64,000 nucleotides of DNA from the NCBI GenBank assembly GCA_020746875.1, contig JAGTJL010000011.1, forward strand, positions 1,860,001 to 1,924,000, given 5' to 3'. The notes beneath the pieces are model-generated. The model did no database searches. It worked only from the letters and a program-made list of their open reading frames with translations, and was not told where the DNA came from. This DNA is from Rhexocercosporidium sp. MPI-PUGE-AT-0058 (Eukaryota; Ascomycota; Leotiomycetes; Helotiales). Both the position numbers and the translations under genes were made by a program. Positions within the stretch are counted from its first letter, which is position 1; each line of letters starts with the position of its first letter. Of this stretch, positions 34,283 to 44,282 are shown one piece after another.

Positions 34283-35060
34283 AATTGAAGCAAGTCCGCG
34301 TGTGCTCTCCGAACAGGAAGATCTTTTGACAGGATTCTTTCTGCGGGTGAGGCAAGTATTTTCCCTTGGGAAACCCTCACTTGAGGCGATGATTGGAAAA
34401 GTATACGTGCACTCTCTCACACGCCACTAGACTTGTGATCTCAACGGCTAACCGCGAAGCTTTCTCGGCGACATAATCTTCTAAGGACGGAACAAGGATG
34501 GTAAACAAGGATGAATTCACATGAGCAGCAATCCATAAGCTTAGAAGGAAGGCAAGGATCACGGAACAAGAGAAATTGCAACACGGAAATGATTGACGTG
34601 AGATGAGGTAGATCATCAACCGATATTGGTTTTTGTCCGACGCACGAAATCCTTGTACGCCTTGGCATGGCTTAATGGCACCCCACGCGGCCCGCTTACC
34701 TGAAATCCTGGTACGAGTACATATGTACCTGCATGCGATTAATTTAGACTTCAACGGTTAAACACGCTCCGACGACACTACTCTCTGACATGCGTCAAAT
34801 CATTTCCTTTACATCATTTCATACAGGCCTTGCCAACCATCCCTGTTGCCCATATCGTTAGCTGTTGTAATATGCGAGCTCTCACCAAAGGGGCTATGAT
34901 ACCATCCTTGACATCCTTCTCTCGGACGGCCGAGGGACTTTTTCACTCGCAACGAAGATGGTAGCGAAATATTACCCTCCATTCTCATAATCTATACTTT
35001 TTGCAGTTTTCTCTCAAGAACTTCCAAGTTCTGGGGAAACATCATACAACACCCGCCAAT
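34283..35060. promoter_or_regulatory. Shared divergent region, metallopeptidase-like / 35-kb gene
   Basis: 778 bp between the two start codons. Frames inside (for example 34377-34754 minus) lack recognisable features. The last 60 bp before 35061 are CT/CA-rich. Confidence 0.45.
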
Positions 35061-37394
35061 ATGATCTTTCAACGACATTTGTCGTCCCTAGTTGCGACTT
35101 GCCTCTTGCTGCGACCTGTTCTCGGAGCCGGCGTGGCTACTTTCACTCTGGAGGAAGCCTCGTCCGTTACTCTGGTACCTCGAGACCTTCCTACAGACGT
35201 ACCGCCTGGATCCATCACCTCTATTCCTGCGAATGGCATTGATATTTATCTGTCAGAGACTACTCAGAAAGCTGTTCAAGATGCAATCTCTGGAAGCTGT
35301 GGTACGGCTGGCAGCCTACAATGTCAAACAGCCATACAGGCAGCGCTCAATACACAGAGTCTTCAAGCTGGACAATTACAGCCACGTTTTGCTGGCCTGG
35401 TTATTGCTGGCCTAGCTGCTGTCGTTGCAATCGTCATAGAGCATTATCGACTGAGCAACACTGCGGTCCCTTCCGCGATCCATCTTTCACCTGCACAGCT
35501 CAGTCAGGCTTCGAACATTGCAAGTGCTACAAGCGTGGTAGCTGTAGGTGGCTCCAAAACGACAACTTTCACCCTCCCACCGTCCCCAACGACGGCCACG
35601 TAAGTCATCACCCTATGCAGCTGTGAGGCTTGGGACTGATGCAAAGCCTGTGCAGCGCAGTTCCCACAATCAGCATCAATCCTAGCAGTGGAGATCTACA
35701 CATCAGTCTTACTGATAGTCAAGCTCAATCGTTCATGACGATCATGGGTCTCCCGGGAACTTGCTCGAGCAGCCAATCGCCAATAGGTATTGGCAATAAA
35801 AAGCGAGACACCATAACCAAATCAACCTGCCTCAGTCTCCACGCAAACGCTCTGATGTACAACTCTTTCTCCGGTAGGAATCTCCAGCAGCATTAAAGTC
35901 AGAAGCTGATTCAAATACCAGGCCTTGCTTCGGCTATTAGCTTGATGTTCCGGTCAGCGAAACCTCCGAATCCGTTTCCTGGCTTCAGAAACGCCGCTGT
36001 TCAAGCAGAACAGACGGAATTTCTAGCCCAATGGGCGGTAGGTGATTTCCAGTCAGAATTGACAGCTCCCGAGCTAAATTCGCCTTATAGCTTGCTGCAC
36101 CTGCATTTGGGGTCACTGTGGACCTTATGACAGCCATCGCAGGTGTCGCGTTCGCCCTCTCATATATCTGGTGGGCTTACCTCCTCATTCCTGTCCAGTG
36201 ACTAATGCAGCGGCGTAGGACGTCTCGGGGCGTTGCTCTTAGTGTAGATAATATCATCTCAGGTTCATTAACAAAAACTACCACAAGGGACTGCCCTTCG
36301 GAAGAGGGTGACCCGGACAACACACATCTGGTGTGCTCGCTGCCCTCCTGTTCAGGTAAGATAGTAGATAGCAAGCAAATTTGATAAATGCTGATACACT
36401 TACTCAAGGCAAACCGGACACGAAGCTTTGCACCGTCGATCCGTGGATAGACTGCACTTGTATGAATCCGCAGAAATCTAATCTCGAATACTATGACCTC
36501 GTCATGTTTGCGGACCAACCCGACGCACTCATGCAGTTCCTTGCTGGTCCACCACCAGATCCACCGAACCCTTTGTTCTGCGCTTCGTCTAAACCACATC
36601 CTCCGGCATACTTAACGCCAAAATTGGCGTACGACACATATCCAGACTTCTGCAAAGGGATATCGCCCGGCGATAACTGGAATATCAACAGCACCTACTT
36701 TCCTAATACCCCCGAGCACTTCGCTTTGCTCATTAAGGGGAGTATGGCATCTTCTAAATGGTCTTCCGACTTATGCAATCAAGCTTTCAAGTCCATCTTG
36801 GACAATTGCGACGGCAATGATCCTGTATGTTTACCTTGCATGTCTGAGAAGCCCTTGCTAACTTATATAGAACAACCCGTATGTGTGTAGTTTACCCCCA
36901 GTCAATGTAATCCTAACATTCGCAGCATGAACTACAAGTTTGGTGGCACATACACGACCCAAGGTCTTGAATTCAGAATTCAGCCGATATTTGATAATCG
37001 CCCCATCCCGGTGCCTACATCACCATTGTGGTCTTGTACAGGTAGCTACAAAGGCTTCTATGACAATTTCGGTATCTTAGGTACGTAATGAGAGACGTAT
37101 GTACGTACTGCATTTCTAACATGTTCAGGCGTGGGATTTGCATCATCCGATTTTGGAAAAAACTCATTTTTCGGGGCCATAGCCAGCTGTATCGGGTCTA
37201 AGCCATCTGACTGGACTTTCGAGTACTTCCTTTATGATGGCACCCCGGACAACCATTTCGGCTTCGAGTGGAAGGCAACTTTCCACACGCCAATCTGGGT
37301 TAGAGCGCGCTGTTTCGACAACTGTAAGGTAGGGTCGAATGGAGGTGGGCCAGCTTGGGGTGACAGTTGCCCAGGGTGTGGTGGAGACGGATAA
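35061..37394 (+). CDS. Secreted/membrane protein of unknown family, with an in-frame TGA
   Basis: Eight exons: 35061-35599, 35656-35873, 35922-36037, 36091-36355, 36409-36824, 36871-36878 (8 nt), 36926-37080, 37129-37394; 661 codons counting the stop, all phases close. Signal peptide MIFQRHLSSLVATCLLLRPVLG; a helix 'FAGLVIAGLAAVVAIVIEHY'; a second hydrophobic region 'VDLMTAIAGVAFALSYIWWAYLLIP'; then TGA at 36199-36201 in frame, after which the frame continues 'LMQRRRTSRGVALSVDNIISG' into a Cys-rich domain (CTVDPWIDCTC, DLCNQAFKSILDNC, GGTYTTQGLEF, CFDNCKVGSNGGG, SCPGCGG). The domain order suggests a type with an extracellular Cys-rich end. I do not recognise the family. The TGA could be a nonsense mutation, a missed intron, or a boundary of two genes. 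Confidence 0.6.
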
Positions 37395-37729
37395 AAAGAA
37401 ACGTGGGAGCTTTTGAGTGTCATCGCGGACAATTTTGAAACTATCATTAGTTGCGAGTGAAGGATGTTAAATCCATGTTGTACTACAAACCCAGGGATAA
37501 TCAAAGTTAGAGAATGACGAAATATACCAACCATCTCTATACTATGCAGAGGCTTAGGGCTATTATTAGCACTGGTCGTGTATTTCAAGCAAGCAATTGC
37601 TTTTACTTGCCAGCGAAACGAATGCGCCAACGTCAGGGAGCTAATTCTGCTCCCTCTTCAACGCCGGCGCTCCTTAAGCGCCATCGCAATAGATGCGCCA
37701 GCGTTAGGGAGCCGAGTTTTACCCATTCT
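37395..37729. other. Flank with imperfect direct repeat
   Basis: 'gcgccaacgtcagggagc' near 37624 and 'gcgccagcgttagggagc' near 37696 are an imperfect direct repeat about 72 bp apart, just left of the Tc1-type element. No coding sequence supported. Confidence 0.45.
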
Positions 37730-37892
37730 CATTGCTGCTTGCTCTGAGCTCGTCCGCAATATCTTGTACTGAACGAGGATGTAACTCTATCATATCATTA
37801 TATCCTGTGCGTCTGCATCGCTACGGAGGTACAGCTGGTATCTTTTACCCCCTGTTTTTTTGCAGGGGGGTTCGCCTTAACCTAAAGGGGTA
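37730..37892 (+). repeat. Left terminal inverted repeat of the Tc1-type element
   Basis: Matches the reverse complement of 39206-39368 with only scattered differences over about 163 bp, e.g. the shared 'gcatcgctacggaggtacag'. Confidence 0.85.
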
Positions 37893-38219
37893 ACAACACT
37901 ACTAGGAGTAGAACACGAAGATGATGCGCGCAACACGGGTTTGTACTGTAAACTTCTATATAATTTAATGCAATTAACATCGCCACGATGAGTCTCTCCT
38001 TACTTGTTATTAAACCTTCGGTTTTTTATTAATTTCCTAGTACTCCTATTCCTCGTATAATCTCTTAACTTCCTCTTTTACCTGAACCGAAATCATCGAA
38101 GTCAGCACATACTATACGCGACGAACGGAGAGATATTCGCCTTCTTCACGATATAGGCTGGTCCTATAAATAAATCCACGATCATTTACCTTTTCACCCG
38201 ACTTACGACTAAATTAAAT

Positions 38220-39073
38220 ATGCCTGTAAACCTTCCTCTCGAGCTACCCCTTGGAAGAAAACAGGTAGACGGCCTGCTCTCACACAAGCTCAAATTGAAG
38301 ACCTAGTCTTTTTTGTATATGCTTTTAGTCAGAACCGTCGAATGTCTTTTACTTAACTCGCCGCGGCAATGGATTTCGGAGTTAAAAAAGATGCTATACG
38401 ATCTGCCTTACTTCGTGAGGGTTTTCACCGTCGTTTGGCTATGCGAAAGCCTCCGATTTCCGAGAAGAATCAGAAGCTCCGAAAGGCTTGGGCAGAAGAG
38501 TATGTCAAGTGGACACTCGATTAGTGGTATCAAATCTTGTGGACAGACGAGACTTGGATTACCGGAGGAAGACATACACGAACCTAGGTTACTCGAAGAC
38601 CCGGCGAAGAGTGAGATAAGACTTGTATCGTCGAGAAACATTAACGGAAGAAGGGCTGGATGTTCTGGGGATGTTTTCATAGGCATATAAAAGGGCCAGG
38701 TATCTTTTGAGAGAAGGACTAGGGTTCAATTAACTAGGAATCGTATTGTCAACGTACCGTTCCGATTATCTACGGGTATATTAAAATAATAAGGCGTTAG
38801 GGAGTACATTTAGTTCTTATACAAGACTTAGCACTAGGTCATGCTATAGGAGACACAAAGCAAGACCTTCGAGAGCGTGGAATCGTAGTTATCTTCTGGC
38901 CTCCCTTCTCTCCTAATTTAAACCCAATCGAGAGAGTGTGGCATATTATGAAGAACTATATTCAAGATAACTTCCCGGAGAACCTTAGCTACGATAGGCT
39001 TCGTGTTGCAGTTAAAGAGGCGTGGGAAAAGGTCGGGGAGTTCGAATTTAAAGAGTTGATTGAGAGTATATAG
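38220..39073 (+). pseudogene. Tc1/mariner (DDE_3) transposase relic
   Basis: Reading through stops gives 'ALTQAQIEDLVFFVYAFSQN', a helix-turn-helix part 'MDFGVKKDAIRSALLREGFH', 'WYQILWTDETWITGG' (first catalytic Asp), 'GWMFWGCF', and near the end 'FWPPFSPNLNPIERVWHIMKNY' (PNLNPIExxW with catalytic Glu). Stops within it (TAG/TAA) fit C-to-T change of Gln codons, and frameshifts are present. Non-functional. Confidence 0.8.
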
Positions 39074-39205
39074 GCTCGTTGTTAAGCTGTTATTAATATA
39101 GATAGACTTTTTATTAAATATTAATTATTATCAACTCGATGCTCCTTTCATTGAATCGTACTCTAAACACAGTACAAATGTATGTTAGGCGCATTGACGT
39201 GATAT

Positions 39206-39368
39206 TACCCCTTTAGGTTAAGGCGAACCCCCCTGCAAAAAAACAAGGGGTAAAAGATACCAGCTGTACCTCCGTAGCGATGCAGACGCACAGGATATAA
39301 TAATATGATAGAATTACATCCTCGTTTAGTATAAGATATTGCGGACGAGCTCAGAGCAAGCAGCAATG
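39206..39368 (-). repeat. Right terminal inverted repeat of the Tc1-type element
   Basis: Inverted partner of 37730-37892; the TIR ends 'cagcaatg' next to gene-like sequence that begins within 40 bp. Confidence 0.85.
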
Positions 39369-39405
39369 TGCGATCTATAAGAACGAACGATCAGGTGAAA
39401 GGTAT

Positions 39406-40215
39406 ATGGGGGAGCTTCAAGGCTTCTTGTTTCACCCTATGCATCACAGTATGGAGATTTTTCACAGTGCTCGCATTGAAGGGAAAGCTGTCTATTCTAC
39501 CTATCGCGGAATCGCTATTGAAATACAGCCACCAGCGCCACCAGGGGTAACATTGTGGTTTTTTTGTTATATTAATGGGAGCGACCTTGCTACTCTGGCG
39601 CAATTTGATATTTGCACGACCGAATCGATTCTGGGTTGTTCACGAATTTGAAGGCAAAGTATCTTTCTCTTCGCTCGGAAGTAGCCATTGTTCGACGATT
39701 ACTTTTGGCTCTAAGCGAGATACAATTTGTTCAGGTAAGCACTCCTGACCCACTGTTAAAGATGGCACTCATGTCTCTTAGTTCCAGCTCCCTCCTTGGG
39801 ATATGTCGATGGATTCGAGATTGGCAAGATGCCTCCACTAGAGAGGGTGGACTATGTCTACAAGGCCAAGTGGATGATGCATGTTGTCAAGCATCCCGAG
39901 CATGGATATAATAGGATGCTCTACCTCGACCGTTTCCCGAAAAAAAAAAAAAAAAAAAAAAAACAGGACGAGAGGCTATTATTTGAGAACGATAGAGACG
40001 TCATAGGCTGGGAGATCTATTTTACGAAAAGGCTTCATCTTCCTATGTGTGCCACCGTACTTTTCATTTTCATGTTGATTACGAGTCTGATATTTAGTAG
40101 ATGCTGGACTATACTAGAGCATGATATCTTAGGTGCTTGGACGGTGGCAGCTTGGATATCCTCGGTTTGTGTATTGGGACTAAGAGCTGAATCAATGTGG
40201 GCAGTTCTTAATTAA
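39406..40215 (+). pseudogene. 3' part of a fungal two-helix membrane-protein gene, 5'-truncated and frameshifted
   Basis: Coding similarity appears in successive frames: 'YINGSDLATLAQFDI' (to about 39605), 'RFWVVHEFEGK' (39629-39660), 'YLSLRSEVAIVRRLLLALSE' (39660-39734, ending at a GTAAGC donor), then after a TTAG acceptor 'LGYVDGFEIGKMPPLERVDY' to the end. The C-terminus has two hydrophobic helices (ATVLFIFMLITSLIFSRCW, AWTVAAWISSVCVLGL). This is the common fungal 'GWGIYFxEG..W' membrane-protein tail (here IGWEIYFTKRLHLP). Shifts at about 39618 and 39657 and a phase gap at the intron indicate a dead or mis-sequenced gene. The start of the gene is missing; the Tc1-type element ends 37 bp upstream. 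Confidence 0.55.
39940..39963 (+). repeat. Poly(A) tract of 24
   Basis: Twenty-four consecutive A inside the membrane-protein pseudogene, coding a Lys run. No LINE-type 3' end is recognisable before it. Confidence 0.9.
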
Positions 40216-40285
40216 TCACTATATGTCAATAAAAGGCCTACAAGATCAAAATTGGAATAGTTAAGTACATAAGATTCTATGTATA

Positions 40286-42118
40286 ACGTCTCACCCCTAG
40301 ATTCCGCCTACCCCTAGATTCCGCCCACCCCTAGATTCCGCCCACCTCGCTTAATTCTAGCACTTAATACTTAACACTTAATAACTTTATATTGCGCTAA
40401 CTTCTATTTAAGATATTATAAAGTCTAATTCTCCTCCTAGTTCTGATTCTAAAGACTTAATTTAACATTCTCCAACTGCGATTTAAGCCTCCTTAATAGC
40501 ACGTATTATAGCGAACTTAGAATTTGGACTCGTTCGGACTTTCCGCCTTTTCTTTAGCCTTAACTGCTCTAATTTTTCTTTTAATTCTTTAATCTTTATA
40601 TTTGCCTTCCTTAATTTATAATTTCTTTTATTAATTCCTTTTATAACTTTCCTAAAAAGTAAACGTTACGTTAAAAGTTAATTATATAATCTACTAACTA
40701 AAGTACGAATTTATATATACAAATCTTTCCTAGCCCTTAAAATCTAAACCTTAATTAAAGTATTAATTACTTCTAGAGGTAATATTAGCGTCTCTTAAGA
40801 CTTTAAAAGAAATAGATTTATCGATTTATTACTGTTTTCTAATAGTAAAAGGCTTATTAATAACTTAACTATAAATACCGACTATAATCCCGCAGTTCTC
40901 CACCCTGCCTTAATATTAGAAGGTATAATACTCTTTTAATATATCTTTTAATAGCAAATAAAAAAGTTACGCTTATTAATTAAAATAAAATCGATTAAAG
41001 AACTCAACTTTTGCAATTCTTTTTAATAAACACGCTTTAAGACAAAGAAAACCGTTAAATCTAAAGGTTATAAGACGTATAACGTATATATAAATAAAAA
41101 TAAAAGATATATATTATATTCAAGGCACTTCTAAAGGAATTCCGTAATCTCATAACTCCTATAGCCGTCTAAAATAAGAAGTCTTACTAAATAATCACGT
41201 GGTTTCGTCTAAGGGATAACGACCTTTTTTAATTATTTAAAGGCCATTTAATTAGTTGTCCACCCATTTTCAGTAGCTATAAAGTGCTATTAGTCGAATA
41301 CGTTTAATTAAGACGGAAACCACTATTATTAAACCGATTTTCCCTTGTAAATTACAGCTAGTAACGTAAAGCTCTAATTACAGAAATACACTTAATAATT
41401 ATCGTTTAAGCACGTGAACTTAACTGTTTTCCTTAAATCTTGCGGCTCTTAGCGTTCCTTATAATTTATTTATTAAAACTATAACCTTTCATAATACTAG
41501 TCTCGTCCATATTTCATCGTTAATAAGCTAGAATAGCCTTAATAGCCAGAATCTCCAACTTTTAGCATCACGGCTTAATAACTTCAGTATAAGCGGCGTT
41601 AACACGTACAGAATCGACGTAGATTTGCCTCTTAATCTTTAAAACAAGATTACGTGCCAAAAATCGTATCATCTAATGTTTTCCTAATAGTAAGTGGTCT
41701 CCTTAAAGTGCTAAAAGCCGCTCTCTAAACACCTTAATCTATATATACGTAACTTCATAACCAAGAGACTCTTAAGTCAAAATCCAATTAATTAATCGAT
41801 TCTCTATTATCGTAAGTAGCTTTTGCAAGTGACTAAGAGCCTCCTTACGTGATTAAGTCGTTGTGTTGCGGTCACGAAGTGTAGACCTTGGAATACTCCA
41901 CTCTAAGCATGCCTTTCGCAAAGACTTGCCATTTGCGCCTTCCTTAATCGCAGACATAATGACATACTCAGTATATTCAGTCTTTATAATAAAAACAATG
42001 CGAAATCCAAATTTAAAGAGAATTAATTAAAGAATGGAAGAGTAATTAATTATTCAAGTTGGTAGGTAGGAGTGGCGGTGAGTTAAGCGAGGGTGGGCGG
42101 AATCTAGGGGTAAGACGT
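40286..42118 (-). mobile_element. Fot1/pogo-type transposon, copy 1, heavily RIP-mutated
   Basis: Flanked by TA (40284-40285 and 42119-42120). Ends are ACGTCTCACCCC.. and its inverted partner ..GGGGTAAGACGT. Left end has three tandem 17-bp units ('cccctagattccgccca' type), right end one. The interior aligns along its length with copy 2 (46396-48228), but TG/CA positions are changed to TA in large number, leaving no reading frame. Transposase would lie on the minus strand by comparison with copy 2. Confidence 0.85.
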
Positions 42119-42120
42119 TA

Positions 42121-43234
42121 GGCGAAGACGAGTGAGCTAGTCATGTTATATTGTGTCTTTGTGTTTCTCGAATTTAAACCGCCTTATCTGGGGAAACCTG
42201 ACCCGATACACAAAGACAACAAAGCGAGTCAATAAACTCGGCGTAATCTTTAACGAACAATGGAACAAATATTTGGCTTCCAACAGACATAAAGACAAAG
42301 CATAATGTAAGGATTGGCTAGTTACTTCTACTGTCCTTGTTGACATGCGCGGGTTTTCAGATTTGCTTCGAATAGCGATTCAAGCCATTTCTCCAAGGCT
42401 TGGTTGAGCATCGCATCAAAAAATGGCTCTGGTAACTGATTATGGTTTCATAAATAATTGCTGTTGAACACTGGCTCTTAAATGTGGCCGTTGGTCACTT
42501 GTCTGCATTTTATATTTTGGATAAAAGATCTACATTTTCATTTTCAAATAGAGGCAGAAAGGTTCAAGAAGTGTTACTATGGCAGAAAGCATTCTAGGTC
42601 TATTTGACATACAAATCGATTTGCTACTCTTGAAGGCGCAATCGAGTTGTTTGCGCAAGATCGTACGGGCCATTGGATTGGCATAGAACCAAGTCTCTCT
42701 CCAGTGACTGAGAAGTCATACCAAAGAACATCATAAGCCACGGTGGAGGTAATTTGTTCTCTCTAGCTATCTCAGCCTTTTCCCTGAATGTTTTCTCGCT
42801 TTCGTCTAAAGTGAGCAAGCTTCCATGACAGGTCCATCTCCAATGCCAGACTACCAGGTATCCAATAACAACTACCCTCGTTTTCATGACACCCCACTAT
42901 ATGGTCGAATCGAGAGTTATAATTACCAGCTATCTAACTTCCTTTGAGTCTTGCAAATGTTCTGACAATGTGCCTACAACCGTCTAGGCGGCTGCTGGAT
43001 GAGATAGCTATCGTGGGTGCGGGGTAACATTCACAACCTTCAAAGCGGAAGTGACTCTCGTTTATTTCACCAATGATGTATCTATGATTGAAAGTTGGGA
43101 TTCAGCAACCCCGCAGTTCTGAACCCACGGCGCAGCAGATCCTTCCAGTACAAGATCTTATCTTGTATTTAAATCTAACCAACGCAACTGCGGGTAACAT
43201 TTGGCAGCCAACTCGAGCTTCGACAGCCCTCAAC
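42121..43234. other. Intergenic 1.1 kb
   Basis: One possible small gene: 42624-42887 minus, 87 codons from a true ATG, with an N-terminal hydrophobic segment (VVVIGYLVVWHW) and no known motif; too weak to call. Nothing else seen. Confidence 0.4.
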
Positions 43235-44282
43235 ATGGAGACAGGAACTGAAGAAAATCGGAAGGTATATGCCGTATCCATCATGTCAACTTCCTGAACT
43301 AATATTAAATCTAGAATGCTGGCTTGGCTGACACGTCTTTGCAAGTCGATTTGATGACCGATCTCATATCCCTCGATAGCAGTGGAGATGCCGTACATGC
43401 AGTTGGGGATCCCAACACCGATGGGACTATTAGGTTCCTTATTTCTACCAAAGTCCTCAGCCTCGCGTCCCTGGTGTTTGCCAAAATGTTCGGCCCTGAT
43501 TTTCAAGAATGACACACAATACGCTACGGCGAAAGAGTCCAAGTTGAGCTCGAGGTGGACGATTCTCTAGCTATGTAAGTCATTTTTAGAGCCATCCATT
43601 ACCACAAACCAAACCAGCGCCCTGTCGACGCTGAAAGGCTGGCGTCTATCGCCGTCCACTGTAATAAGTATGATTGTACAGGCGCATTGAGCTCCTGGAT
43701 ATCTTACTGGTTCAACAATCTTACACCAAAAAATCAACGTCCTGAAGACTCAGGCTTTCTCCTGCTTGCCGCCTACAGTTTTGACGATGCCGAACAATTC
43801 AAGGAGATATCTGCGGGGGCCCTGAGAGATTTGACGCTTGATTTTCCTCTGTTATGGAAGAGCCATGGCATTTTGAACTTTCTCCCTGAAAATATCCAAA
43901 GTATGTGAGTCAGCAGGCTTGCAGAAATCTAATATTAAGCTGATGTCTTATAGGCATTATGACTGCGCAAATCCAAAGGATGATACCCCACCTGCTTATT
44001 ATTACTCAGTATGTTGAAACCACACTTCGTCAAAATAAATCAGGTTATGAAGTACAACGTCAAGTTTGCATGAACTGTGGGAGGATGCCTCCAATAGAGG
44101 CAAGGAAGTGCTACCCATGCAACAATACGGTATTGTATCAAAAGTTTTGCACATTCGAATCTAGGGTAGCAGACTACTTTGCCATATTAGCGAAGGAAGA
44201 GCTGTGGCCTTCTGTATCCCCCTTTGAGATTTGCTCTTTATCGGATCTTGCGTTACAGCTAGCTGACTTGCGCGAAGAATGA
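43235..44282 (+). pseudogene. BTB/POZ-domain protein with two in-frame stops
   Basis: Exons 43235-43264, 43315 to about 43900, and about 43953-44282. The frame from 43315 onward reads 'IRFLISTKVLSLASLVFAKM' (BTB start, as in fungal BTB proteins), is stopped by TGA at 43510-43512, continues 'IRYGERVQVELEVDDSLAM', is stopped by TAA at 43576-43578, and goes on as 'FRAIHYHKPNQRPVDAERLA' and 'VHCNKYDCTGALSSWI'. The intron near 43.9 kb (A|GTATGTGAG..TATAG|GC) keeps phase. The C-terminus has a small CxxC..CxxC segment (CMNCGRMPPIEARKCYPC). BTB proteins of this sort are abundant and uncharacterised in fungi. Two nonsense codons and no frameshift indicate true decay. Confidence 0.7.

Larger units (their letters stand above)
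37730..39368 (+). mobile_element. Tc1/mariner-type DNA transposon with long inverted repeats, inactivated
   Basis: Long terminal inverted repeats of about 163 bp (37730-37892 and 39206-39368) start with 'cattgctgcttgctctgag' and include a 'ccctgtttttttgcagggggg' hairpin. Between them lies a broken transposase. The 1.64-kb length fits Tc1/mariner. A TA target duplication is not evident at the outermost matching bases, so the true ends may differ by a few bases. Confidence 0.8.

Noticed and set aside
36199..36201. TGA as selenocysteine codon
   Set aside because: Pezizomycotina lack selenoprotein machinery as far as known and no SECIS-like hairpin was looked for successfully; nonsense or splicing explains it better.
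38313..38690. 125-codon frame as a gene
   Set aside because: It is out of the transposase frame; the correct frame shows Tc1/mariner motifs.
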